Assembly (NCBI RefSeq): GCF_041060425.1
Contig: NZ_JAULBC010000006.1
Coordinates: forward strand, 186,001 to 250,000
Direction: 5' to 3'
From: Danxiaibacter flavus
Lineage (GTDB): Bacteria > Bacteroidota > Bacteroidia > Chitinophagales > Chitinophagaceae
DNA: 64,000 nt
How positions within the stretch are numbered: the stretch's first letter is position 1; the number at the start of each line of letters is the position of its first letter. A model generated the notes under the pieces. It did no database searches. It had not been told where the DNA came from and saw nothing but the letters and a program-made list of their open reading frames with translations. Both the position numbers and the translations under genes were made by a program. This document shows positions 16,286-25,390 of the stretch, in pieces.

Positions 16286-18628
16286 CTACTTCATATTCAC
16301 TCCAACTCTTAACGCTTTAAGCCCCGAAACTCCCTGCAGTTCCTGTAGCTCAAGATATTCGAGATCATTCAGCAGCATGTTTTGTTCCTGCAGGTACTTG
16401 ATATATTGCACGTACTCTTCAGCATCCTTCTGGTTGTAGTAAACCATCGCAATTTTTCCGGGTTGCGTCAGACGCTCTTCGGTGTTTTTGATGAAGGCTT
16501 TGTCAATACGTTTTTTTATCACCTGGTACTGAATATTGTATCCGCCTTTTACATCAAACCTTTTTTCATCAATCCTGAATTCAATATCCAAAGGATTGGT
16601 ATGTATGAAGATCAACTGCGTTGTAAATAAAGCTTTTGGTATTTGCGGCACTAAAGCTTTGGTAAGTTGAGCAATAGCAGCCATGGATGTCAACTGCCAG
16701 AGGCGGATATCTTTCAGATATTTTAATTCGAAATGCTTGTCCGGCGCAATCGACTGTCCAATGTAAATATCATATTCAACTCCATCTGTTCTGAACTTTT
16801 CAAAATAGAAAGGAAATGCTGTTTGCAGCTCCATATTCATTAGATCGAGATACTGACTTATTGAGGCATTAATGGTTTGCATGGATTCTTCCAGCAGACG
16901 TCTGTGTTTGTAAGCCTCTCCATCTTTGTCATTCATGTGTGCTAAGTATTCAGCAATCCCGGCGCTGCAGTCAGGTTGTGTTTTTTGGACATGTTGCAAA
17001 AATGGCAATACTTCAGAATCCCTGAAATAGTTGATGTTGTTTTCTACTTCTGTTGTAATAAATTCTTTTATCCGTTCTTTCCATTTATTGGTTTCAAAAA
17101 TAAACTCATCTGTTAGTATTAAGGTTGCAGATTGTTTGATCTTTTCCAATAGGTCAACAAGATTGGTCAGCTGATAACGAAGATCACTTCTCAATGCCTC
17201 ATTTCTTTCCAGCGTTGAATTGCGAATGTCTACTGCGCCATACAAGGGATAAACTTTATTAAAAACAATTTGCTCCAGGGGATTTTTTTTCTTTTCGAAG
17301 CGGTTTTGCATATAATGCCATGCCGCTTCATTAAACTTCCATTGAACGGCAGATTGCAACGCTGTGTACTTGCGTTTAATTACGTCGTTAATGCGGATGT
17401 TGAAATCATCAATGATCTTTTGCATTAATTGCGCAATTAGCGGTAATGCAGGTTCCAGGTTTGCCAGTATGCTTTCGTCCAACAGATCAGGAACCCTGCT
17501 GTATATTTCCATTGCGCCGGCCATCTTCGCGTTATAAAATATCGGCAACATTGCAAAGGATTGAATGTCTGTATGCTGAAGCGTGGACATCAAAAAGAAA
17601 TGTGATTTAATCAGCTCCGCGTGATTTCTGAAGAAAAGCAGCCTTGGGTTTTTGACATAATTTGTAGCAAGCGAAAGAAATGCCTGCTCCGCTATTCCGG
17701 CATCCCTTCCTAACGATACAACTACACTTTTCTGCTGATGTGCGTAATCAAGAACCAGCTTGTCATTAACCGACAAAAGAGGTAGTAAACCAAATTCAAT
17801 CGCGCTATTACCCGCCAACGTTTTTAGTGATTGTACAAGATTGACATAATTCACTTCTTTTTTCTCGTTTGTATTATTAAGCAATATGCTTTTGATATTT
17901 TCAATAGCATATTGCTCGGTTATGTCTTTGATGGTGACAATGGACATACCGCTGAAGTGAAAATTTTCAAGTGGAAGAATATCGTCAAGTACATCCATGG
18001 TCGGAGGTTCACGCAGATCGATATGAAGATGCTCGATATCAATCTCCGGTAAGGGCATTGTTGTTGTTACTTCAACAAATCTATTATCAACATTTAGTTT
18101 GAAATATTTTGTAAGAAGTGTTTGATGGTCCACAAACGAGCGGATGAGATTGCTTTTTTTTGTGATCTTAATGTTATAGAAACGCTCCAGGATCATAGAA
18201 TAAAGCAATTCTTTCTTTTGCGCCAGTATCATTTCCTGTTCAGAAATTACAGTGCCGGTAATTGCTCTGCAAGTGGCATCCGTGAGCGTTTCGTACAGCC
18301 TTTCTGATCCATAAACGATCAACGGAGAAACGGGTAGGCTAATTCCCCAGTATGCTTGCTTTTCATCATCCATCAATGTAGAAAGACAGACGTAAACAAG
18401 ATCGAACAACTTCTTGTATTTATGTAAGTCTTCGTTTTTTATTGGATGTTCCAGTTCCGGATATTTTTGAAATTTCTCCAGCAACATTGGATAAATGGGA
18501 GCCTTTACAGAGCTTTCATCTTTACTTAGATTTTTCAAATAAGTAATAAAAGGCTTCAATGAAAAAGAAGAATGCTGAAGCTCACTTGTCGTTGTTCGTG
18601 TTAATATGTTGAGTAGAATTTGCTGCAT
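16286..18628 (-). CDS. GAF-domain-like sensory protein, large, uncharacterised
   Basis: The 780-residue soluble protein has no signal peptide or membrane segment. A GAF-like region is seen around residues 260-400 (LLPLLSVNDKLVLDYAHQQK, FAMLPIFYNAKMAGAMEIYSR, LEPALPLIAQLMQKI), consistent with a small-ligand sensor or a phytochrome-like domain. The N-terminal third contains LVYVCLSTLMDDEKQAYWGI and is not recognised. The C-terminal part is helical, with a DIRNSTLERNEALRSDLRYQ segment reminiscent of the start of class III cyclase-like regions, but the catalytic pattern is absent. It is the last gene of the five-gene minus-strand run that includes ppk1, 38 bp after the previous stop codon. A role in sensing the phosphate or energy state is only a guess from context. 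Confidence 0.7.
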   Translation of the reverse strand: MQQILLNILTRTTTSELQHSSFSLKPFITYLKNLSKDESSVKAPIYPMLLEKFQKYPELEHPIKNEDLHKYKKLFDLVYVCLSTLMDDEKQAYWGISLPVSPLIVYGSERLYETLTDATCRAITGTVISEQEMILAQKKELLYSMILERFYNIKITKKSNLIRSFVDHQTLLTKYFKLNVDNRFVEVTTTMPLPEIDIEHLHIDLREPPTMDVLDDILPLENFHFSGMSIVTIKDITEQYAIENIKSILLNNTNEKKEVNYVNLVQSLKTLAGNSAIEFGLLPLLSVNDKLVLDYAHQQKSVVVSLGRDAGIAEQAFLSLATNYVKNPRLLFFRNHAELIKSHFFLMSTLQHTDIQSFAMLPIFYNAKMAGAMEIYSRVPDLLDESILANLEPALPLIAQLMQKIIDDFNIRINDVIKRKYTALQSAVQWKFNEAAWHYMQNRFEKKKNPLEQIVFNKVYPLYGAVDIRNSTLERNEALRSDLRYQLTNLVDLLEKIKQSATLILTDEFIFETNKWKERIKEFITTEVENNINYFRDSEVLPFLQHVQKTQPDCSAGIAEYLAHMNDKDGEAYKHRRLLEESMQTINASISQYLDLMNMELQTAFPFYFEKFRTDGVEYDIYIGQSIAPDKHFELKYLKDIRLWQLTSMAAIAQLTKALVPQIPKALFTTQLIFIHTNPLDIEFRIDEKRFDVKGGYNIQYQVIKKRIDKAFIKNTEERLTQPGKIAMVYYNQKDAEEYVQYIKYLQEQNMLLNDLEYLELQELQGVSGLKALRVGVNMK

Positions 18629-18666
18629 AGTTAAGTTTAATCACGGGCCTTTTTAATACCGTTGTA

Positions 18667-21600
18667 CTAGAAACGGAACCCCATCGTCAGGTAAGGATAA
18701 AAGCCTTCCCTTGAGTAACCCAGTAAAAATTGAAATAGTGCAAGCTGGGCAGGTGCAAAATATATGCCTGCGCCAGCAGCATTGTGCCATTTTCGCGAAT
18801 CTTCATCTTTTTGCCACACTCTGCCGATGTCATAAAACGCAATCATGCCAAATTGGCCGGGTAAAATATAATTGGCAAAGTCGGCCAGTTTAATACGTGC
18901 TTCAAAATTATTATACACCATATGCGTGCCCGCGAACCGGTACCTGCGATAACCGGAGAGGTTTTCGCGTCCGTCCAGGAACATTGATTGATAAAATGCT
19001 GCATTGCCAAGCGTAAAACCACCTCCCAACCTGTCTGCAATTACAACGCTTGATCTGGCATTCACACTTTTGTACAATGCTACTTCGGGGATAATCTGCG
19101 CAAAGGACTTGGAGTATTTGTTCAGCCCCTTAAAACCCTGCAAGCGCACATTTATGTAGGAGCCCCATGTGGGCAATATTTTGTTGTTTCTTGAATCTTT
19201 AATAAAACTGGCTACAAAGCCAACATGGCCTTTGTCATTTGCAATCGTAGCGCTGTCATAAGTAAGAATCAGCGCTGAATTGTTAATAACCCTGCCAACA
19301 TTATCAGTGCTATCGTAATGATAAAACTGAACTGCAGGGCCAACAGTAATGCTGGTACTTTCATCTGTTCTCCATCTTAAAGATGGCATAGCTTCGTACA
19401 ATGCAAATCGCGTTCGGTAATATCTTTTGTAATCGCCGGTCTTATTAAACTCAGTTTCATTGCCGCTGCCAAAAAAGTTGATCGTGTTGTTTGGGGCATA
19501 TACATTGCCATAGGCAACGATATCCGCATTGCCGATTGCTTTGATCCATTCGCCTCTGTATCTTATCCTGTATGCTTTTGTAGAAAAAGAATGTGCTGCG
19601 GTAATTTGTTGTACGCTGCCATAAGGTCTTTTTCTGAATCCCTGTTGAGTATACTTAACACCAAGACCCAGTATCAGCCCGTCATCAATATTATAACCGG
19701 CCGTGATCAAAGGAGCTACTATATTGTATATGTTGGAAGGAACAATGGCTGTGTTGGCGCTGTCATTAGATAAATGTTTGTGTATTTTTTGGGTTGATCC
19801 GCTAAACGCTGGGCTGTCTTTCTTTTCGTAAATGTGGGTTGCGGCGTTATTGTTTGCAATGTTGTATGATTTTTTTCCTTCTCCACCAACAATGCGGAAT
19901 TTGATTGCGTTAAGCTGATTGTCGATGGCAACGCTGTCATCACCTTTTGATGTAAATATTCTAACTTCTTTTGTTTCTCCTTTTACAAAAGTCCGGTTGT
20001 AGATAGATTGTTTAAGATCTCCGTCTTTGGCGATTTTTTTGATAGATACGTTTACTGAACTGTCGTTGTTCGACGAAATCTTTACAAATTCATTTTTGGT
20101 GGTAGTTTGTATATCAACGGTCTTACTATAAAAGCGATAATATGCCTCCATTGCCTTAGGAAGGTTTGTTCTTCTTTCTTTCAACTTGCGAAGCAGTTCA
20201 TCATGTCGCAGATCATATGCAGCTTTGGGGAGTGTGCGCAATGCGGCTTCGAGTACTGAATCTGTAAGCTTGGAAGTGAAATCATTCGTGATCGCCATCC
20301 ACTGCTGATAGTTAAACTGGTTGAGCAGTCTTGCATTCATATACCTGGCGGACCAGAAGACGAAATTTGTCTTCTTAATTTCACCGTCAAAATTATGGAG
20401 GAAGGGTGCAATCCATTCCCTTGCTGCCGCTGTCGGAACTACACCTTCTTCTACATGAAATACCTGGTCGCGATCTCTTGGTACGGCAGCATAGGTTTTA
20501 CCCTTTCCTTTTTTGGTGTCAACCCAGCGCCATTGATCCTCATGCCTGTCCCAGTCGCCAATGTAAAGATCAAGCAGCTTGGCGCGGAGATACAAAACGC
20601 TGTCTACGTTGTTGTCATTGTCTTTGTCAAGCTCTGCGGCCATTTTAAAGGTGTTGTCTGATTTGCCCGGCGGTTCTCTTTCTTCCAGTAAACAGACCGT
20701 GTTTACAAATGTCTTTGCATAAATGCCTAACGCCCTGTCAGGAGCCACTACTCCGATTACCGGGTTACTGTGGGGAACATTTACTGCGTTTGCTATAACC
20801 GGCACCACCAGCGCCGCGAATGGATGCTGCGCGCTCATTGCATCGTAAACCACATCTTTCGCAAATGTTTGTCTTAATTGTTCAGGAAGCAAAACGTCCG
20901 GATATTTCTCAACACTTCTCAGCGCCCATTCATTTCCGTTTTTGTCTTTTAGTCGCAACGATTTGGATTGGTGTCCGCCACCGCGTTTTACCGGAGTAAG
21001 GCCACTCTTTATTTCTGATATTTTTATCACCGGCAGGGTAGTAGCAGCAGCCCATTCTTTGCGGTAATTTTCACCAAACAAATATCTGTGCAGCTTGCTT
21101 ACATCATCATAAGCAGGGTGTACTTTTACTGTTGCGCTATCGCCCAATAACTGTCTAAAAGTCGTGTCTTCCTTTAGCTTCACATCTTCATTTTTTTGCG
21201 TGTAGGTAAAAACAGGTTGACTAACGGAGTCCGTGTTTATGTAATAAGTAAAAAGTATATTCCTGTTGCTTAGCAGATCGGCGGTGACAAAGCCGCCGCT
21301 CTTGTTTGTATACAGCGCATTTTTTCCCTGCCTTACATAAGCATTTTTGGCGCCGGAGCCACTTACAACCTGTACCTGTTTATCTTTTATAAACTGAAGA
21401 CCATGTTCGTGACCAGCAACATGTACAACATTTGGGAAGTCTCTAAAAACATGATCAATCTGCCGGATCATATCCTTGTATAAAGGATGTGCCAGGTCCT
21501 CAGGATTCGTAAATGCTTTTCGCAACAGCGGGTAAAGTGAGCCTACAATGGGCAACGGTATGTAAAGGTTTTTATTGATTGCTGTAAAAGGAAAAAGATG

Positions 21601-22299
21601 ATCCTTCCAGGAATAGTAACCGCCATGGTGGCCATAAGACTGAAATGGATGATGTGATGCAAGGAGAATGGTTTTGTACCTGTTTTTGAACAGCAGTTCT
21701 TCAAAACGGGCAACTGCTTCCTCTTTTGTATTACAGTCGCAATCCGCATCGGGATTTTTTTTGTCGTGGACATAGACCCACCATTCAGAGTCGAATGCAA
21801 TGATCACCAGATTATCTGAAACATTAATTTCTACCGGTCCCGGGCAACCGTTGGGCGGAAGCAGTTGAAGCAATGAATCCTGTTGTTCGTTCAGGAATTC
21901 CCATTGTCTTTTAATTTTTTGCAGGCCTTTGGGACCCATTCTGTCCCAATCATGATTGCCCGGTACAAAATAAACAGGTGCACCTTTGCTTCTCATGGGT
22001 TCATACTGCGAACGCAATATATCTTGTGTTTCCTTTTCTTTTTTGTTTCCGGGCAGGGCCATTCCCGTTGGGTAGATATTGTCTCCTAAAAAAAGAACCG
22101 TGGTGCGGGATGGAAGAATTCTTCCGGCTGCGGAAGTGATCACCTGTTTTTGCTGTGGACCTATTTCTCCGGCATCGCCAATCAGTATGATCCTTTGTAC
22201 AACAGAGTCCTGTTCAAATGATCTGAACGATAATAAACAGCAAAGAAATGTCAGTGTGATCGTTCTTATTCCCGGTCTATATGTAATGCATGTACTCAT
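18667..22299 (-). CDS. Fusion of calcineurin-like phosphoesterase, kinase-like domain and outer-membrane barrel
   Basis: The 1210-residue protein has an N-terminal export signal. Residues about 36-345 form a metallophosphoesterase with all five motifs: GDAGE (41-45), GDNIYP (72-77), GNHDWD (114-119), ASHHPF (about 214-219) and GHEHG (296-300). Residues about 400-720 form a second domain with GDWDRHEDQW (581-590) and AVPRDRDQVF (605-614), a spacing that resembles the catalytic and metal-binding loops of CotH/FAM20/HipA-like atypical kinases. From about residue 860 to the end the sequence alternates beta strands and ends in an aromatic Phe (LTMGFRF), as in BamA/TamA-type barrels. It therefore probably exposes a phosphatase and a kinase-like domain at the outer membrane. 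It lies 14 bp after the SdiA-regulated gene in the ppk1 run. The substrate is unknown. Confidence 0.82.
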   Translation of the reverse strand: MSTCITYRPGIRTITLTFLCCLLSFRSFEQDSVVQRIILIGDAGEIGPQQKQVITSAAGRILPSRTTVLFLGDNIYPTGMALPGNKKEKETQDILRSQYEPMRSKGAPVYFVPGNHDWDRMGPKGLQKIKRQWEFLNEQQDSLLQLLPPNGCPGPVEINVSDNLVIIAFDSEWWVYVHDKKNPDADCDCNTKEEAVARFEELLFKNRYKTILLASHHPFQSYGHHGGYYSWKDHLFPFTAINKNLYIPLPIVGSLYPLLRKAFTNPEDLAHPLYKDMIRQIDHVFRDFPNVVHVAGHEHGLQFIKDKQVQVVSGSGAKNAYVRQGKNALYTNKSGGFVTADLLSNRNILFTYYINTDSVSQPVFTYTQKNEDVKLKEDTTFRQLLGDSATVKVHPAYDDVSKLHRYLFGENYRKEWAAATTLPVIKISEIKSGLTPVKRGGGHQSKSLRLKDKNGNEWALRSVEKYPDVLLPEQLRQTFAKDVVYDAMSAQHPFAALVVPVIANAVNVPHSNPVIGVVAPDRALGIYAKTFVNTVCLLEEREPPGKSDNTFKMAAELDKDNDNNVDSVLYLRAKLLDLYIGDWDRHEDQWRWVDTKKGKGKTYAAVPRDRDQVFHVEEGVVPTAAAREWIAPFLHNFDGEIKKTNFVFWSARYMNARLLNQFNYQQWMAITNDFTSKLTDSVLEAALRTLPKAAYDLRHDELLRKLKERRTNLPKAMEAYYRFYSKTVDIQTTTKNEFVKISSNNDSSVNVSIKKIAKDGDLKQSIYNRTFVKGETKEVRIFTSKGDDSVAIDNQLNAIKFRIVGGEGKKSYNIANNNAATHIYEKKDSPAFSGSTQKIHKHLSNDSANTAIVPSNIYNIVAPLITAGYNIDDGLILGLGVKYTQQGFRKRPYGSVQQITAAHSFSTKAYRIRYRGEWIKAIGNADIVAYGNVYAPNNTINFFGSGNETEFNKTGDYKRYYRTRFALYEAMPSLRWRTDESTSITVGPAVQFYHYDSTDNVGRVINNSALILTYDSATIANDKGHVGFVASFIKDSRNNKILPTWGSYINVRLQGFKGLNKYSKSFAQIIPEVALYKSVNARSSVVIADRLGGGFTLGNAAFYQSMFLDGRENLSGYRRYRFAGTHMVYNNFEARIKLADFANYILPGQFGMIAFYDIGRVWQKDEDSRKWHNAAGAGIYFAPAQLALFQFLLGYSREGFYPYLTMGFRF

Positions 22300-22313
22300 C
22301 AGCAGGGCATAAA

Positions 22314-23171
22314 TTATTTATTCAGGAATTTAAATTTCAGTACGTTCCCATTTTTCAGATCGTCACCTTCATTAGATATGTAAAGATTGTGTTCACTATC
22401 AAAAGCAATCCCTTCCGGTTGAAGAAATGTCCCGGGGTCCAGATCAAATACCTGCTTGACTTTCCAGTTTTCATCTGTAATCACCAGCATCTTATTGGAC
22501 GCAGAAAGAATGAACCACTCGTTGGTACGTAAATTAAATGTCAATGCAGAAGGACGGAACTTTACATTTTTTTTCTCCGTTAAGGCCTGTATTTGTTTTA
22601 CATCTATAGAGAACTGACTTGAATTGATCAGTGAATCGTTGCTTACTGTTAATACATATCCGCTAACTTCTTTTGAAGATTTATCGTCGGCGCATTTTTT
22701 GCACAGCACATACAGGTTGTTCTGTTTTGCATCAGCATGCAGCCCCTCGTATTCACCTTTAGGTAAAAGATTGACCCATTCTTTTGAATTTATGGATGAT
22801 TCAGTTTTGGCGGAAAGTGGAAAAGAGTAAAGTGTTCCGTCGCTGCGCAATACAAAAACAACATTATTTAAAATTGCCAGATCTTCATAATCGCCGCGCT
22901 TGCCAAATTTTGCAGAGCTTATTTTTCTACTGCCTAGTTGCCAGAAAAACAACTTGCCTTCTTCATCCTGTATCGCATAAATTGTATCATTTTTCAGGTT
23001 GTTAAAAGTAATGCCGGAAATTTCCTGCAGGCTTTCCGTCATGGTGAATTTTTCCGGTGTGTTTAAATCATAATTGGCAGGCGAAGGAAAAATTTTCTTT
23101 TGTGCGCACGCAGTTATGCTGGTAATGATTATGTATAAGTAAGAAAAAATGATTGCGTACTTTAACTTCAT
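22314..23171 (-). CDS. SdiA-regulated domain lipoprotein (beta-propeller)
   Basis: The 285-residue protein has a lipoprotein signal with lipobox ITAC (Cys22) followed by AQKK. The body shows the SdiA-regulated family features: MTESLQEISGITFNN, GKRGDYEDLAILNNVVFVLRS, GEYEGLHADAKQNNLYVLCK, FRPSALTFNLRTNEWFILSA and LQPEGIAFDSEHNLYISNEG, a six-bladed beta-propeller. Family members are extracytoplasmic and some have phytase-like or phosphodiesterase-like relatives. The function is unproven. Its place between ppk1 (11 bp away) and a phosphoesterase fusion (14 bp) suggests a role in phosphate metabolism at the cell surface. Confidence 0.85.
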   Translation of the reverse strand: MKLKYAIIFSYLYIIITSITACAQKKIFPSPANYDLNTPEKFTMTESLQEISGITFNNLKNDTIYAIQDEEGKLFFWQLGSRKISSAKFGKRGDYEDLAILNNVVFVLRSDGTLYSFPLSAKTESSINSKEWVNLLPKGEYEGLHADAKQNNLYVLCKKCADDKSSKEVSGYVLTVSNDSLINSSQFSIDVKQIQALTEKKNVKFRPSALTFNLRTNEWFILSASNKMLVITDENWKVKQVFDLDPGTFLQPEGIAFDSEHNLYISNEGDDLKNGNVLKFKFLNK

Positions 23172-23182
23172 GGCCCCATTGT

Positions 23183-25276
23183 TTAAGATGAATGATCAGC
23201 AGATATTTGCTTTTCACTAAAAATTTCTTCCTTAGATGAATTGTTGCTTAACAGATCATAAATGGCTTTCTGCGAACATAACGGAGGCGCATTTCCGCTG
23301 ACCGGCACATTCATGAGCTCGCTGTTGATGGTAACGGCTTGTGCATTATCGTTCAGTTGCAAGTATGTTATTTTCAGCAATTCATTTTTTATTGTAGTGT
23401 CGTAAATCGGAAAACAAACTTCCACGCGATGATAAATGTTCCGGTTCATCCAGTCGGCTGACCCGATAAATATTTCTTTGTCTCCATTATTATTGAATAT
23501 AAACAGTCTGCCATGTTCCAGGTAACGGTCTACAATTCTTGTTACTGTTATATTCTCGCTCAGACCTGAAATGCCGGGAACAATACAGCAAATACTCCGG
23601 ACGATCAGCCGGATCTTTACACCGGCTTTAGAAGCTTCATACAATTTGTCAATCAGAACCCGTTCTTCCAGGTTGTTGAGCTTTATAATTATCTCGGCAG
23701 GAATGCCTGATTTAGCAAAACTAATTTCGCGATCTATTAGCTGCAGAAACCGCTCCTGCATGTTGACACGCGCAACCAGCAGGTGTTGCAAATGAATGTT
23801 GTCAAATGCCGGACGTTTCTTGCGTTGTAAAAGCATAATGAAAATCAACTCAAGTTCGCGCAGCATTTCTTTATGAGAAGTGAACAGGATATGATCTGTA
23901 TAAAACCTCGCCGTACTTTCATTGAAGTTTCCCGTAGCTAAAAGCCCGGAGTATTTCAGTCTTCCATTTTCTTCTTTTTTTACCAACGCAACTTTCGCGT
24001 GCACTTTGAGTGATGGTATGCTGTAAACAATTTGTATGCCCGCGGCTTTCATTAATTTAGACCATCTAATGTTATTGCCCTCGTCAAACCTGGCCTTCAG
24101 TTCAACAAATACAGTCACTTTTTTGCCGTTTTTTGCCGCGCTGATCAAGGCATTGGCAATTTTTGAATCATCAGCAATGCGGTATAACGTCACGTATATT
24201 TCCCGCACATCTTCATTGATGGATGCCTCATTAAAAAAGCGTAATACGGTATTGTAGGTTTGATAGGGCGTGTGAACGATGATGTCTTGTTGCTCGATTT
24301 GGCGTAAAAGAAGCGTCTCTTTGTCCACCAGTACATCTATCGCCGGCCACTTATCATAACATAATGCCGGAATATTCAAAGGTAGCTGGGCTAGATCTTT
24401 CAGGTTGTGATAATTGCCGCCCTGCATAAGTGTACCCTCGTTAAGTCGGAATGCGCTTACTAGCGTGTGAAAAATACGCAAAGGAATGCCGGGCTGATAG
24501 AGGAATCTTGCGGCAAAACCAAGGTCTCGTTTGCTAAGTTGTCTTTCAATCAGTTCCGCGATATCTCCCTCGTAGTCTTCATCCAGAAATAATTCGGCGT
24601 CGCGGGTGACTTTAAAATTATAGGCTCCCTTAATCGCGTGAGTTGGAAATATATCCTGCAGGTTTTCGTTGATAATATCATCCAGAAAAACAACATATTG
24701 TCTCCCTGCTTCAAAAACAGTGTAAAATCTCGGAAGTGAAACGGACGGAATATTAATAATGGCTAATTGTTCAACGCCGTTCTTTTCTAAAATTACCGCC
24801 ATGTACAAACGGTTATTTTCGGGAAAAAAGTTAGCACCCGTTGAGATAAAAACAGGTTGCAAAAAAGCCAGTACCTGTGTAAAAAAATAAGCTGTTATAT
24901 GTGGCCTGATAATTTCCGGCACAGCTTTGTTAACTATCAGCTCAATGTTATTTTCAGCAAGCAGTGGTTGTATTTGCCCCAGGAATATTTTTCCGAAGAA
25001 TTCCTGCTGTCGCTGTATTGTATTTTGAATATCGTTCAGTATGTCTGTAATTTCATTTTGTGCTTCAGTATCCTTTTTATTGGCAGCATTTTTCTGAACG
25101 GCAAGTAATGCAGGAATTCTAACGCGGTAAAACTCATCAAGATTGGAAGAGTATATAGACAGGAATCTGATTCTTTCCATTAGTGGCACAGATACTTTTG
25201 CTGCTTCGTCAAGCACTCTTGCGTTAAAAGAAAGCCAGCTAATATCCCTGTTAAAATAAATTGGTGTTCCGGTCAT
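23183..25276 (-). CDS. ppk1: Polyphosphate kinase 1
   Basis: PPK1 reversibly makes inorganic polyphosphate from the gamma-phosphate of ATP. The 697-residue protein has all the family domains. The N-terminal domain opens YFNRDISWLSFNARVLDEA. The head domain runs from about residue 110. The two phospholipase-D-like catalytic domains include REIYVTLYRIADDSKIANAL, the autophosphorylated His segment IPSLKVHAKVALV, ATGNFNESTARFYTDHILF and the second HxxxD-like site DRYLEHGRLFIFNN. Length is standard. It begins 114 bp after the HD-PycTM gene and is tightly followed by the SdiA-regulated gene, so it is probably part of one operon. Known PPK1 enzymes are tetrameric and membrane-associated. Confidence 0.97.
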   Translation of the reverse strand: MTGTPIYFNRDISWLSFNARVLDEAAKVSVPLMERIRFLSIYSSNLDEFYRVRIPALLAVQKNAANKKDTEAQNEITDILNDIQNTIQRQQEFFGKIFLGQIQPLLAENNIELIVNKAVPEIIRPHITAYFFTQVLAFLQPVFISTGANFFPENNRLYMAVILEKNGVEQLAIINIPSVSLPRFYTVFEAGRQYVVFLDDIINENLQDIFPTHAIKGAYNFKVTRDAELFLDEDYEGDIAELIERQLSKRDLGFAARFLYQPGIPLRIFHTLVSAFRLNEGTLMQGGNYHNLKDLAQLPLNIPALCYDKWPAIDVLVDKETLLLRQIEQQDIIVHTPYQTYNTVLRFFNEASINEDVREIYVTLYRIADDSKIANALISAAKNGKKVTVFVELKARFDEGNNIRWSKLMKAAGIQIVYSIPSLKVHAKVALVKKEENGRLKYSGLLATGNFNESTARFYTDHILFTSHKEMLRELELIFIMLLQRKKRPAFDNIHLQHLLVARVNMQERFLQLIDREISFAKSGIPAEIIIKLNNLEERVLIDKLYEASKAGVKIRLIVRSICCIVPGISGLSENITVTRIVDRYLEHGRLFIFNNNGDKEIFIGSADWMNRNIYHRVEVCFPIYDTTIKNELLKITYLQLNDNAQAVTINSELMNVPVSGNAPPLCSQKAIYDLLSNNSSKEEIFSEKQISADHSS

Positions 25277-25390
25277 GTAACGCTATTGTTTTTATTGCTG
25301 ATCTCCTGGTTTAAATTCCTGCTTAACTAGATTCGCCGTTGTCTGTCGCCCTGCATTAAATTGCTTTTCAGCAAAGGATGCCCATTCGTA

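Noticed and set aside
16060..16439. Open frames of 86 and 109 codons in the word tracts before the GAF gene
   Set aside because: They encode only the tandem words (Cys/Ala/Asn/Met repeats) and overlap the opposite gene's end.
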